Assembly (NCBI RefSeq): GCF_002278925.1
Contig: NZ_NCJH01000001.1
Span: 186,001 to 250,000, forward strand
DNA: 64,000 nt
DNA from: Polaromonas sp. 39-63-25
Lineage (GTDB): Bacteria; Pseudomonadota; Gammaproteobacteria; Burkholderiales; Burkholderiaceae_C
Reading direction: 5' to 3'
Below the pieces are notes generated by a model, which saw nothing but the letters and a program-made list of their open reading frames with translations, was not told where the DNA came from and made no database searches. The position numbers and the translations under genes were made by a program. This document shows positions 9,815-18,519 of this stretch, piece by piece (the first letter of the stretch is position 1; each line of letters opens with the position of its first letter).

Positions 9815-11133
9815 CAGGACTTGATGGCCCGGAATCCGATGTCCCTGCGGTACTGGGCGCCGTCGAAATGAATCGCCTGCGTTGCCTCGTAGGCCAGGTG
9901 CTGGGCCTCGCGCACGGAGCTGGCCAGCGCCGTGACACACAACACACGACCGCCGGAGGTCACCACACCGGCCTTGATACCGCCCGCAGCCGTCGCGGTG
10001 CCGGCATGGAACACCACCACATCTTCCGGCGCCTCGGACGGATGCACCACCGGCAGACCGGTGATCAGGTCGCCCTTGCGGGGCTGTAGCGGGTAGCCGT
10101 GCGCGGCCATGACCACGCCCAGCGCCACGCGGCGGTCCCATTCCAGCTCCACCTCGTCGAGCCTGCCCGAGGTGGCCGCCATCATGACCTCGAACAGGTC
10201 GGACTTGAGCCGCATCATGATGGGCTGGGTCTCGGGGTCGCCCATGCGGCAGTTGAACTCCAGCGTCTTGACCTTGCCGTCGGCGGAGATCATCAGGCCG
10301 GCGTACAGAAAGCCGGTGAAGGGAATGCCGTCTTTTTCCATGCCCCTGATGGTCGGCAGGATGATCTCGCGCATGGCGCGGGCATGCACCGTGGGCGTGA
10401 CCACCGGCGCCGGCGAATACGCCCCCATACCGCCGGTGTTGGGGCCCTGGTCGGCGTCCAGCAGGCGTTTGTGGTCCTGGCTGGTGGCCATGGCGGCCAC
10501 GTTCTTGCCGTCGCACATCACGATGAAACTGGCTTCCTCGCCCTGCAAAAACTCCTCGATCACGACACGCGCGCCGCCGGCGTTGTGCGTGACGCCCAGC
10601 GGGTTGAAGCTCGGGTCGGGGGCCAGCATGAACTCGATGGCTTCATGCGCCTCGTGCAGGCTCATGGCCACCACCACGCCCTTGCCCGCGGCCAGGCCGT
10701 CGGCCTTGACCACAATCGGCGCGCCCTTTTCGTCCACATAGGCATGGGCCGCCGTGGCGTCGGTGAAGGTTTCGTACTCGGCCGTCGGAATGCCGTGGCG
10801 CTTCATGAAGGCCTTGGAAAAGGCCTTCGAGCTTTCCAGTTGCGCGGCGGCTTTGGTCGGACCGAACACCCGCAGGCCGTGCGCACGGAATTCGTCGACG
10901 ATGCCGGCGGCCAGCGGCTGCTCCGGGCCGACCACCGTCAGTACTATCTTTTCTGTAGCTGCCCACGCCCGCAGCGCCTGCACATCCGTGATATTGATGT
11001 TCTCAAGGCGAGGGTCCAGCGCGGTGCCCCCGTTGCCCGGCGCGACGTAGACCGCCTGCACCTTGGGGGACTGGGCCAGTTTCCAGGCCAGCGCGTGCTC
11101 ACGGCCGCCGCCGCCAATAACAAGAACTTTCAC
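9814..11133 (-). CDS. purD: Phosphoribosylamine-glycine ligase
   Basis: Second step of purine synthesis: ATP-dependent ligation of glycine to phosphoribosylamine. The 439 residues match GARS. The N-terminal [19 protein letters not shown] and VGPEQPLAAGIVDEF form the N domain; the ATP-grasp domain follows with VVKADGLAAGKGVVVA (about 140-155) and FLYAGLMISADG..LEFNCRMGDPETQ (about 270-300). It lies between a small membrane-protein gene (ATGA overlap at its start) and the acyltransferase (TGATG overlap at its stop). Confidence 0.97.
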   Translation of the reverse strand: MKVLVIGGGGREHALAWKLAQSPKVQAVYVAPGNGGTALDPRLENINITDVQALRAWAATEKIVLTVVGPEQPLAAGIVDEFRAHGLRVFGPTKAAAQLESSKAFSKAFMKRHGIPTAEYETFTDATAAHAYVDEKGAPIVVKADGLAAGKGVVVAMSLHEAHEAIEFMLAPDPSFNPLGVTHNAGGARVVIEEFLQGEEASFIVMCDGKNVAAMATSQDHKRLLDADQGPNTGGMGAYSPAPVVTPTVHARAMREIILPTIRGMEKDGIPFTGFLYAGLMISADGKVKTLEFNCRMGDPETQPIMMRLKSDLFEVMMAATSGRLDEVELEWDRRVALGVVMAAHGYPLQPRKGDLITGLPVVHPSEAPEDVVVFHAGTATAAGGIKAGVVTSGGRVLCVTALASSVREAQHLAYEATQAIHFDGAQYRRDIGFRAIKS

Positions 11134-11426
11134 GGGAGGTTCAATCTAAAAAACAGCAGGTAGCTGAGGTAAATAATAAGAAGCAGAACGATGCCGAAGA
11201 TGACCTTGACCGCCGCCTTGCTGCGGCGCTGGAGTTCCAGGGCCTGGTCGTTCACGGTGCCGGCCTTCACGATGTTGGCGCGGGTATCCTCCACCAGCGA
11301 CTTCTGCATCGTCAGCGATTCCTTCTGCAGCGCGATGGCTTCCGCGCGCAGCCGGTTACCCTCCTGCAGCAGTTGCTCGATGCGGGCCAGCCGCTCTGAC
11401 GAATCCGTAGGGCCGTCCATGGTCAT
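11130..11426 (-). CDS. Small coiled-coil protein with C-terminal membrane anchor
   Basis: A 98-residue protein of unknown function. Residues about 8-70 are charged and heptad-like ([21 protein letters not shown]), predicting a coiled coil; residues about 74-93 ([19 protein letters not shown]) form a single membrane helix near the end, so the body should face the cytoplasm as a tail-anchored protein. ATGA overlaps at both ends with yebC and purD support it as a real coding gene. I do not recognise a named family. Confidence 0.8.
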   Translation of the reverse strand: MTMDGPTDSSERLARIEQLLQEGNRLRAEAIALQKESLTMQKSLVEDTRANIVKAGTVNDQALELQRRSKAAVKVIFGIVLLLIIYLSYLLFFRLNLP

Positions 11427-12148
11427 GTGTCGAGTGAGGCGTTGTGAAACACGTCCTGCGTGTCGTCCAGGTCTTCCAGCACGTCCAGCAATTTCTGCAT
11501 CTTCTGGCCCTCGGCCCCCGTGAGCTCGATGGTGTTGTCGGCGCGCATGGTCACTTCGGCCACTTCCGGCACCAAACCGGCCGCTTCGAGCGCGTTCTTG
11601 ACAGCTTCGAACGCCGTGTAGGGCGTCAGCACCTCGATGGCGCCGTCCTCGTCGGTGATCACGTCGTCGGCGCCGGCTTCCAGCGCCACTTCCATGATCT
11701 TGTCTTCGTCGCTGCCCGGGGCAAAAATCAGCTGGCCGCAGTGCTTGAACTGGAAAGCCACCGAACCCTCGGTGCCCATGTTGCCGCCGTATTTGGAGAA
11801 GGCGTGGCGCACCTCGGCCACGGTGCGCACCTTGTTGTCGGTCATGCAGTCCACGATGATGGCTGCGCCGCCTATGCCGTAGCCCTCATACCGGACTTCC
11901 TCGTAATGCACGCCTTCCAGGCTGCCGGTTGCCTTGGCAATACCGTATTTGACGTTTTCGTTGGGCATGTTGGCCGCCTTGGCCTTTTCCACCGCCAGGC
12001 GCAGGCGCGGGTTGGTGTTCAAGTCGCCGCCGCCCATGCGGGCCGCGACCATGATCTCGCGCATGACACGGGTCCAGACACGCTGACGCTTCTCGTCCTG
12101 GCGACCCTTGCGGTGCTGAATATTCGCCCATTTACTGTGACCAGCCAC
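11423..12148 (-). CDS. yebC: YebC/PmpR-family protein
   Basis: A 241-residue YebC-family protein. The N-terminus [20 protein letters not shown] is diagnostic, and the TACO1-like body continues with [21 protein letters not shown] and [16 protein letters not shown]. The family is annotated as a DNA-binding regulator (PmpR) and, for some members, as a factor aiding translation of proline-rich motifs; the sequence does not decide between these. It is the first gene of the long minus-strand run and is divergent from the HerA-like gene across 65 bp. Confidence 0.95.
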   Translation of the reverse strand: MAGHSKWANIQHRKGRQDEKRQRVWTRVMREIMVAARMGGGDLNTNPRLRLAVEKAKAANMPNENVKYGIAKATGSLEGVHYEEVRYEGYGIGGAAIIVDCMTDNKVRTVAEVRHAFSKYGGNMGTEGSVAFQFKHCGQLIFAPGSDEDKIMEVALEAGADDVITDEDGAIEVLTPYTAFEAVKNALEAAGLVPEVAEVTMRADNTIELTGAEGQKMQKLLDVLEDLDDTQDVFHNASLDT

Positions 12149-12213
12149 GGAAATCCTTTGGAATTGATTTAATCTACAAACCGCATTTTACTTTTTCACT
12201 TGGAGGACACCCC

Positions 12214-13728
12214 ATGGCCGAGCCCTTTTTGATTGCCAGGAATGCATCCACCCACTGTGAGCTGCTTCCCGGGCTGGCCAACCGCCATGGTCTGATCACG
12301 GGCGCGACCGGGACCGGCAAGACGGTGACGCTGCAGGCCCTGGCCGAAAACTTCTCCAAAATCGGCGTGCCGGTCTTCATGGCCGACGTCAAGGGCGACC
12401 TGGCCGGCATCAGCCAGGCCGGCAACATGGGCGAAAAAATGGCGGCCGTGCTCAAGGAGCGCGGCATCGACAAGCCCGTGCCCCTGGCCTGCCCCACCAC
12501 GCTGTGGGATGTGTTCGGCGAACAGGGCCACCCGGTGCGCGCCACCGTGTCCGACATGGGGCCGCTGCTGCTGGGCCGCATGCTGGGCCTGAACGAGACC
12601 CAGGCCGGCGTGATCAACCTCGTCTTCAAGATCGCCGACGACAACGGCATGCTGCTGCTGGACCTGAAAGACCTGCGCGCCATGCTGCAGTACGTGGGCG
12701 ACAACGGCAGCCAGTTCACCACCCAGTACGGCAACATCAGCGCCGCCAGCGTGGGCGCCATCCAGCGCGGGCTGATGCAGATCGAAACCCAGGGCGGCGA
12801 CAAGTTCTTCGGCGAGCCCATGCTCGACATCAGCGACTTCATGCAGACAGTTGACGGCAAAGGCGTGGTCAACATCCTGGCGGCCGACAAGCTCATGAAC
12901 TCGCCGCGCCTGTACGCGACCTTTCTGCTGTGGATGCTGTCCGAGCTGTTCGAGCAGCTGCCCGAGATCGGCGACCCCGACAAGCCCAAGCTGGTGTTTT
13001 TCTTCGACGAGGCTCATCTGCTGTTCGACGAAGCGCCCAAGGCGCTGATCGAGCGTATCGAGCTGGTCGTGCGCCTGGTGCGTTCCAAGGGCGTCGGGGT
13101 CTATTTCGTCACGCAGAACCCGCTGGACATTCCCGACTCGGTGCTGGCGCAGCTGGGCAACCGGGTGCAGCACGCACTGCGCGCCTACACCCCGCGCGAC
13201 CAGAAAGCCGTCAAGGCCACGGCGCAGACCATGCGGCAAAAGCCCGGCCTGGACATCGAGACCGCCATCACCGAGCTGGCCGTGGGCGAGGCCCTGGTGA
13301 GTTTTCTCGACAGCAAGGGCCGCCCCAGCGTCACCGAACGCGCCTATGTGCTGCCGCCGGGCAGCCAGATCGGCCCGATCACGCCGCAGCAGCGCCAGGC
13401 CCTGATGCAGGGTTCGCTGGTAGCCGGGGTGTATGAAAAACACGTGGACCGCGAATCGGCCCACGAGATGCTCAAGGAGCGTGCCGAAGTTGCCACGGCC
13501 GAGGCCGCCAAAGCCGCCGGCGGCGGCGCGGCCGGGCAATCGGCTTCCGGCGGCATTCTGGGCGGCCTCAACGACGTGTTGTTCGGCAGCACCGGCCCGC
13601 GCGGCGGGCGGCGCGAGGGCCTGGCCGAAAGCATGGCCAAGTCGGCCGTGCGCACCATGGGCTCCACGGTGGGCCGTGAGATCATCCGCGGCGTGCTGGG
13701 CGGCCTTTTCGGCAGCAAGAAGCGCTGA
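12214..13728 (+). CDS. HerA-like P-loop ATPase (DUF853, YjgR family)
   Basis: A 504-residue HerA/FtsK-superfamily ATPase similar to E. coli YjgR. Walker A is GATGTGKT at residues 30-37; Walker B is [14 protein letters not shown] (about 260-273); a sensor-type [29 protein letters not shown] follows. A glycine/alanine-rich linker (about 427-450) precedes a short basic C-terminus. The ribosome-binding site TTGGAGGA lies 8 bp before the ATG. The cellular role of this family is not settled; DNA translocation is inferred from the fold. Confidence 0.88.
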   Translation: MAEPFLIARNASTHCELLPGLANRHGLITGATGTGKTVTLQALAENFSKIGVPVFMADVKGDLAGISQAGNMGEKMAAVLKERGIDKPVPLACPTTLWDVFGEQGHPVRATVSDMGPLLLGRMLGLNETQAGVINLVFKIADDNGMLLLDLKDLRAMLQYVGDNGSQFTTQYGNISAASVGAIQRGLMQIETQGGDKFFGEPMLDISDFMQTVDGKGVVNILAADKLMNSPRLYATFLLWMLSELFEQLPEIGDPDKPKLVFFFDEAHLLFDEAPKALIERIELVVRLVRSKGVGVYFVTQNPLDIPDSVLAQLGNRVQHALRAYTPRDQKAVKATAQTMRQKPGLDIETAITELAVGEALVSFLDSKGRPSVTERAYVLPPGSQIGPITPQQRQALMQGSLVAGVYEKHVDRESAHEMLKERAEVATAEAAKAAGGGAAGQSASGGILGGLNDVLFGSTGPRGGRREGLAESMAKSAVRTMGSTVGREIIRGVLGGLFGSKKR

Positions 13729-13774
13729 GCCTTTTACCTTTCAACCAACCAGACAACAGAAACCCAAGGTATTT

Positions 13775-14404
13775 ATGAGCAAGGTTCACCTGATCGACCA
13801 CCCGCTGGTGCAGCACAAGCTGACCCTGATGCGCCGCAAGGACGCTTCCACCAACACCTTTCGCACCCTGCTCAACGAGCTCAGCAGCCTGATGGCCTAT
13901 GAAGTCACCCGCGACATGCCGGTGCAGGACGTCGAGATCGAGACGCCGCTGGAAACCACCACCGGCACCATGATCGACGGCAAGAAGCTGGTGTTTGTGT
14001 CCATCCTGCGTGCCGGCAACGGCATCCTGGAAGGCATGCTCAACGTGGTGCCTGGCGCCCGCGTCGGCCACGTCGGGCTGTACCGCGACCCGAAAACCCT
14101 GGAGCCGGTCGAGTACTACTTCAAGATGCCGCAAGAGATGGAAGAGCGCGACATCGTGATCGTCGACCCCATGCTGGCCACCGGCAACTCGGCCATTGCC
14201 GCCGTGAGCCGGCTCAAAAAGCTCAAACCCAAGTCCATCAAGTTCGTCTGCCTGCTGACCTGCCCCGAAGGCATTGCCGCCATGCAGAAAGCCCACCCCG
14301 ACGTGGACATCTACACCGCGGCGATTGACCGCCAGCTCGACGAACACGGCTACATCCTGCCTGGCCTGGGTGATGCGGGTGACCGCATCTTTGGAACAAA
14401 ATAG
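13775..14404 (+). CDS. upp: Uracil phosphoribosyltransferase
   Basis: Salvages uracil to UMP with PRPP. The 209 residues match the E. coli enzyme. The start at 13775 has AAGG 6-9 bp upstream and gives the typical [16 protein letters not shown]-terminus. [14 protein letters not shown] (about 72-85) and the PRPP-binding [16 protein letters not shown] (about 128-143) are present, and the C-terminal [18 protein letters not shown] is characteristic. A deaminase-like amidohydrolase two genes downstream would fit a pyrimidine-salvage context. Confidence 0.97.
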   Translation: MSKVHLIDHPLVQHKLTLMRRKDASTNTFRTLLNELSSLMAYEVTRDMPVQDVEIETPLETTTGTMIDGKKLVFVSILRAGNGILEGMLNVVPGARVGHVGLYRDPKTLEPVEYYFKMPQEMEERDIVIVDPMLATGNSAIAAVSRLKKLKPKSIKFVCLLTCPEGIAAMQKAHPDVDIYTAAIDRQLDEHGYILPGLGDAGDRIFGTK

Positions 14405-14408
14405 GCCT

Positions 14409-14454
14409 CCAGCCCAATAAATACGGGCGTAAGCAGCTACATTTTTAATAGCAA
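14409..14454 (+). repeat. Dispersed ~45-bp palindromic element
   Basis: One copy of the element CCAGCCC-N~10-GGCG-N~4-GCAGCTA-N6/7-TAGCAA. The right part can pair GCTAC...ATAGC imperfectly around a T-rich loop. It begins 5 bp after the upp stop and fills most of the gap to the next gene. Confidence 0.8.
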
Positions 14455-14537
14455 ATTCATGTTTTATGAGTCTGCTGGGCCTGCCCCCGGCCTTCCCGCT
14501 TGGGGGCGATGAAGCCGAACCGCAAGGGAGAACGTTG

Positions 14538-15281
14538 ATGCGCAGCCGCCCCCAGGACAAAGCCGACCCGGCTTTCCTCGATGAAAAAACCGCACGCAAA
14601 CAGGCGGAACGGCAGGTTTTGCTGGACGCCTTGAGCGGCGGCCTGGAGGCTGAAGCCATCGAATGGACAGCCGGCAGCGCCATCGCACCCGCACTGCTGG
14701 CCAGCTCGCGCATCCAGCTGCGCCCGTGGAAAGACGCCGACCGTGAGCCCTTTGCCGCCATGGTGGCCGACCCTGAAGTCATGCGTCACTTTCCGGCAAC
14801 GCTGACCCGCGAAGAAAGCGACGCCTGGGTGGGCCGGGCCATGCAAAAGATCAACGAGCGCGGCTGGGGGTTCTGGGCCATCGACTACCTGGCTGACGGG
14901 GCACCGGCGCCCACCTTCGCCGGCTTTACCGGCCTCAACATTCCCGACCCTGAACTGCCTTTCGGCCCCTGCGTGGAAGTGGGCTGGCGGCTCGCGCCGC
15001 CCTTCTGGGGCCTGGGCCTGGCCACCGAGGCCGCGCGCCTTGCCGTGCGGGCCGGCTTCGAGTCGGTGGGCCTAGAAGAGATCGTCGCGGTAACGACGCT
15101 GCGCAACACCCGCTCGCAAGCCGTCATGCGGCGCCTGGGCATGCAGGAAAGTGTTGCCGACGAATTCGACCACTATGCCTTCCCGGCTGACAGCCCCGAG
15201 AGGCGCTGCTGCGTGTACCGCTTGTCCCGCGCGCGCTGGTCTGCCAACAGCCTGGCCGGGAACCTTCAGAACCAAAGCTGA
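14538..15281 (+). CDS. GNAT-family N-acetyltransferase (RimJ/RimL-like)
   Basis: A 247-residue acetyltransferase. After a charged N-terminal extension (about 1-50), the acetyltransferase domain of the RimJ/RimL type starts at SSRIQLRPWKDADREPFAAM and contains VEVGWRLAPPFWGLGLATEA, in which the acetyl-CoA binding loop lies, and VTTLRNTRSQAVMRRLGM. I chose the ATG at 14538 because GGGAG lies 9 bp upstream; an ATG at 14466 has no such site and lies next to the repeat. The substrate is unknown. Confidence 0.85.
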   Translation: MRSRPQDKADPAFLDEKTARKQAERQVLLDALSGGLEAEAIEWTAGSAIAPALLASSRIQLRPWKDADREPFAAMVADPEVMRHFPATLTREESDAWVGRAMQKINERGWGFWAIDYLADGAPAPTFAGFTGLNIPDPELPFGPCVEVGWRLAPPFWGLGLATEAARLAVRAGFESVGLEEIVAVTTLRNTRSQAVMRRLGMQESVADEFDHYAFPADSPERRCCVYRLSRARWSANSLAGNLQNQS

Positions 15282-15293
15282 AAGGCGCAAGGA

Positions 15294-16571
15294 ATGATGG
15301 ATCTCCTGATTACCAACGCCGCCCTGCCCGACGGCCGCACCGGCATGTCGATTGCCGTGCAAAACGGCAAGATCACCGAAGTGACTGAAGGACCGATCGC
15401 CGGCGCGCAGGCGCATGAAACAGTCGACGCCGGCGGCTACCTGCTGAGCCCGCCCTTTGTCGACCCGCATTTCCACATGGACGCCACGCTGAGCTACGGC
15501 CTGCCGCGTGTCAATGAAAGCGGCACGCTGCTCGAAGGCATTGCCGTGTGGGGCGAACTGAAACCCACACTCAAGCCAGAGGCCATCATCGAACGCGCCC
15601 TGACCTACTGCGACTGGGCCGTGGCCAAGGGCCTGCTCGCCATCCGCAGCCACGTGGACACGAGTGATGCCAGCCTGCTGGCCGTGGACGCGCTGCTGGA
15701 AGTGAAAAAACAGGTGGCACCCTACATCGACCTGCAGCTCGTCGCCTTCCCGCAAGACGGCGTGTTGCGCAGCAAGGGCGGTGTGGAGAATCTGAAGCGT
15801 GCACTCGACAAGGGCGTGGATGTGGTCGGCGGCATTCCCCACTTCGAGCGCACCATGGCCGAAGGCGCGGCCAGTGTGAAGCTTCTTTGCGAAATCGCCG
15901 CCGAACGCGGCCTGCCGGTCGACATGCATTGCGACGAGTCCGACGACCCGCTGAGCCGCCACATCGAAACCCTGGCCTTCGAGGCGCAACGCCTGGGCTT
16001 GCAGGGCCGCGTCAACGGCAGCCACTGTACCTCCATGCACAGCATGGACAACTACTACGTGAGCAAACTGATTCCGCTGATTGCCGAGAGCGGCGTCAGC
16101 GTGATCGCCAACCCGCTGATCAACATCACCTTGCAAGGCCGCCACGACACCTACCCCAAACGCCGAGGCATGACCCGCGTGCCCGAACTGATGGCCGCCG
16201 GTGTGAATGTCGCCTTCGGCCACGACTGCGTGATGGACCCCTGGTACGGCATGGGCTCGGGCGACATGCTGGAAGTCGCACACATGGGCCTGCATGTGGC
16301 GCAGATGACGAGCCAGCAAGGGATTCGTGCCTGTTTTGATGCGGTGACCGTCAACGCGGCGAAGGTGATGCACCTGGAAGGCTATGGCATCGCACCGGGG
16401 TGTGATGCGAGCTTTGTGTTGCTGCAGGCGCGGGATGTGGTGGAGGCGATTCGGTTGAGGGCTAATCGGTTGAAGGTTTGGAGGAAGGGCGTCCTACTCG
16501 CGGAGACACTCAAAGTCACGGTTGCTTTACGGCTGACACAACGGCCATCGACAACCTGTTTTGTGACTTGA
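15294..16571 (+). CDS. Cytosine deaminase-like amidohydrolase
   Basis: A metal-dependent hydrolase of the CodA/AtzC branch, 425 residues. Metal and catalytic residues are in VDPHFHMDATL (HxH, about 61-63), VDMHCDESDD (about 214-223), GSHCTSMHS and FGHDCVMDPW (H310, D311). E. coli CodA has a second aspartate (D314) after the metal-binding one; here it is C312, which touches the substrate pocket, so cytosine may not be the natural substrate. The C-terminus aligns with the CodA end, so the gene looks intact despite the abrupt change in base composition after it. It follows the acetyltransferase by 12 bp. Confidence 0.85.
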   Translation: MMDLLITNAALPDGRTGMSIAVQNGKITEVTEGPIAGAQAHETVDAGGYLLSPPFVDPHFHMDATLSYGLPRVNESGTLLEGIAVWGELKPTLKPEAIIERALTYCDWAVAKGLLAIRSHVDTSDASLLAVDALLEVKKQVAPYIDLQLVAFPQDGVLRSKGGVENLKRALDKGVDVVGGIPHFERTMAEGAASVKLLCEIAAERGLPVDMHCDESDDPLSRHIETLAFEAQRLGLQGRVNGSHCTSMHSMDNYYVSKLIPLIAESGVSVIANPLINITLQGRHDTYPKRRGMTRVPELMAAGVNVAFGHDCVMDPWYGMGSGDMLEVAHMGLHVAQMTSQQGIRACFDAVTVNAAKVMHLEGYGIAPGCDASFVLLQARDVVEAIRLRANRLKVWRKGVLLAETLKVTVALRLTQRPSTTCFVT

Positions 16572-16692
16572 CGTCGGGCCGGGCACTGTCCGGTAGCCCG
16601 CCTTCCGGGCCCTTATTCATGAAAGGCAGATAGCCTCCGGCAGAGCGACCTGCCGACGACACATCTAATTTCCTCATCGAAGGACCGTAAAT
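16572..16692 (+). other. Left flank of low-G+C island
   Basis: These 121 bp separate the amidohydrolase from the KAP-type gene. They hold nested G+C-rich inverted repeats (CGGGC...GCCCG and CCGGGC...GCCCGG between about 16576 and 16612) that could end transcription of the upstream gene. GAAGGA lies at 16679-16684, 9 bp before the next ATG, as a ribosome-binding site. I saw no integrase, tRNA end or clear direct repeat here. Confidence 0.5.
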
Positions 16693-18381
16693 ATGACACT
16701 TAACATCGTCCAACAACGTCTTGACGGCCTGCTCAGTTCCTCGAAGCCTAAGGTTGTGCTTCTGACTGGGGGATGGGGTGCAGGAAAAACATTTCAGTGG
16801 AAGCAGTCCCTCAAAAAAGCTGCGGCCGACCATAACAAACCAAGGTATGCCTATGTGTCGCTATTCGGACTAAGCAGTTTGGCAGAGATTCGAAAACGAG
16901 TGGCAGAGGAAATCGTTTCCCAAGTGACACTTCCAGGCAATAGCGGAACGGTGGGCGAAGTAATCGAAAGAGAAGGTTATGCGCTGAAGCCGATGCAGTT
17001 ACTCAAGCTCCTTCCAGCTATTCCAGTGTTAGGAAAACTTGAAAGTTTGGCGAACGAATTGTCGTTCTCTGCGGTACGTAAGGCCGTAATCTGTTTCGAC
17101 GACTTGGAGCGCGCAGCTCCTTCCCTGAGGCTCGCCGATGTATTTGGCCTAGCCTCGTTCCTGAAGGAGGAGAGAGACTGTCGAGTGCTTCTAATTTCAG
17201 ATCAAGATAAGCTCAATGGCGAAAAGAAGGACGACTTGACGCTCTACACTGAAAAGGTCGTTGACGAGCTAATTCACTTTGCACCAGCCGCTCAGACAGC
17301 GTGTGAGATTGCTTTGGGCGAGCAACCTACGGCAGTGCGCCTACTTCTGCAGGAAAGAATGATATTCCTTGGCGTGTCCAACATCCGGGTTATCGCTCGA
17401 CTTGCGGCGATGGCCGACGAGTTGCAAGCACTCCTGGCCGGACTGCATGAAGCTGTAATCAAGGAAGTTGTTCACTCCTTGGCCTTGTTTGGGGCAGCAT
17501 ACTTTTTGCCAAAGGATGGATTTCCACCTCCGAGCTTCATTCGAGAATATGACACGGACTGGAGGCACTACCTGAAGAGTGATGACCAAACGACGCAAAC
17601 AGAGGAAGAAAAACTGCAAAGTGTCTGGCGAGAAAAACTTGGCAGCTACGGATATTCCGAGACATCGGCACTGGATACAGTGATTTCCCATGGCGTCGAG
17701 CGGGGCTATTTTGATCAAGCCACCGTATTGAAGCTCGCCACCGAATTGTCGGGAACCGCTGAAGAGTTAGCGCAACGCGCGACTTATTCGAACAGCTGGA
17801 CAAAATTTTGGCACTCAGCGAGCGGCGACAGCGCAGCACTTCTACAAAGTCTTCGCGTCATCACCGACGATTCGCTTCGAGTGATTAGCGCGAATGACCT
17901 GTACAACGCTTGCGAAGTTTTCAAGGAAGCGTCTCAAGAAGATGCGGCCAACGCGCTTTTGGAAAAATTCATTGCTGTCAATCAGTCCCGACCAGGAGTT
18001 TTCTCAGACGCGGATGGCCCTTTCGGGCACATTTATAACGAGGCGTTCGCACAAAGACTTAAGGCGGAAGCCATCAAACATGCGCAGATTTCCAGTGCAC
18101 AGGAAGCGTTAGATGCGATCGATTTTTCCAGCGGATGGAATTCCAAAGACGTTACGCGGGTCTCTGAAGTTGATTTCTCTGAGCTAGAAGCGCTTCTTTT
18201 GGCATCCGAAGGCCGAGTTTTCACTAAACGACTAAAAACCCTTCTGAACATCGGAACCGGATCAGATGCCAGTAGCAAAGAAAAGCAAGTAAGAGAAAAC
18301 ACAATCGATTGGCTTCGAAAGTTGACAACTTCCGATCCAATCCTGGCTATTCGACTGCGCAGGTTTATCCCGACCCGGTAA
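16693..18381 (+). CDS. KAP-type P-loop NTPase, possible phage-defence gene
   Basis: A 562-residue protein of a KAP-like P-loop NTPase class. Walker A is GGWGAGKT (residues 26-33). A conserved block YAYVSLFGLSSLAEIRKRV (about 52-70) follows, then Walker B AVICFDDLER (131-140), the KAP hallmark of consecutive acidic residues, and LLISDQDKL (about 166-174). The C-terminal 350 residues are helical with no domain I recognise; no clear membrane segment is visible. Codon use is more A/T-rich than in all neighbours, suggesting horizontal transfer. PifA of the F plasmid, which excludes phage T7, belongs to the KAP group, so defence is a reasonable guess, but nothing here proves it. Confidence 0.75.
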   Translation: MTLNIVQQRLDGLLSSSKPKVVLLTGGWGAGKTFQWKQSLKKAAADHNKPRYAYVSLFGLSSLAEIRKRVAEEIVSQVTLPGNSGTVGEVIEREGYALKPMQLLKLLPAIPVLGKLESLANELSFSAVRKAVICFDDLERAAPSLRLADVFGLASFLKEERDCRVLLISDQDKLNGEKKDDLTLYTEKVVDELIHFAPAAQTACEIALGEQPTAVRLLLQERMIFLGVSNIRVIARLAAMADELQALLAGLHEAVIKEVVHSLALFGAAYFLPKDGFPPPSFIREYDTDWRHYLKSDDQTTQTEEEKLQSVWREKLGSYGYSETSALDTVISHGVERGYFDQATVLKLATELSGTAEELAQRATYSNSWTKFWHSASGDSAALLQSLRVITDDSLRVISANDLYNACEVFKEASQEDAANALLEKFIAVNQSRPGVFSDADGPFGHIYNEAFAQRLKAEAIKHAQISSAQEALDAIDFSSGWNSKDVTRVSEVDFSELEALLLASEGRVFTKRLKTLLNIGTGSDASSKEKQVRENTIDWLRKLTTSDPILAIRLRRFIPTR

Positions 18382-18519
18382 GGGTGCACCGGAACTTTTG
18401 TTGCATTTCTCCTCGTTCCTGCGTTCCCAATAGAAGGCGCGGGCCAGCACAGCGCGTTTGCATATCGCTCGTCAAATTGGAGAGTTCAGCAGGTACAGTG
18501 ACCTTACCAACCAATCTCC
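18382..18519. other. Right flank of low-G+C island
   Basis: This 138-bp gap follows the KAP-type gene. It returns to the base composition of the chromosome within about 60 bp. No terminator hairpin with a T-tract, no repeat family member and no RNA gene is evident; a promoter for the RNB gene must lie here or further upstream. Confidence 0.4.

Noticed and set aside
10938-10966. GCAGCTACAGAAAAGATAGT in purD as another copy of the 45-bp element
   Set aside because: The residues encoded (AATEKIVLTVVGPE) align without gap to E. coli PurD and the palindrome is imperfect, so chance resemblance is enough.
12196-13539. 447-codon minus-strand frame opposite the HerA-like gene
   Set aside because: The plus-strand protein has clear Walker motifs and a good ribosome-binding site; the minus frame has biased composition only.
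16470-16571. Truncation of the amidohydrolase by the island
   Set aside because: The C-terminal residues still align with the end of E. coli CodA in order and length, so the gene seems complete.
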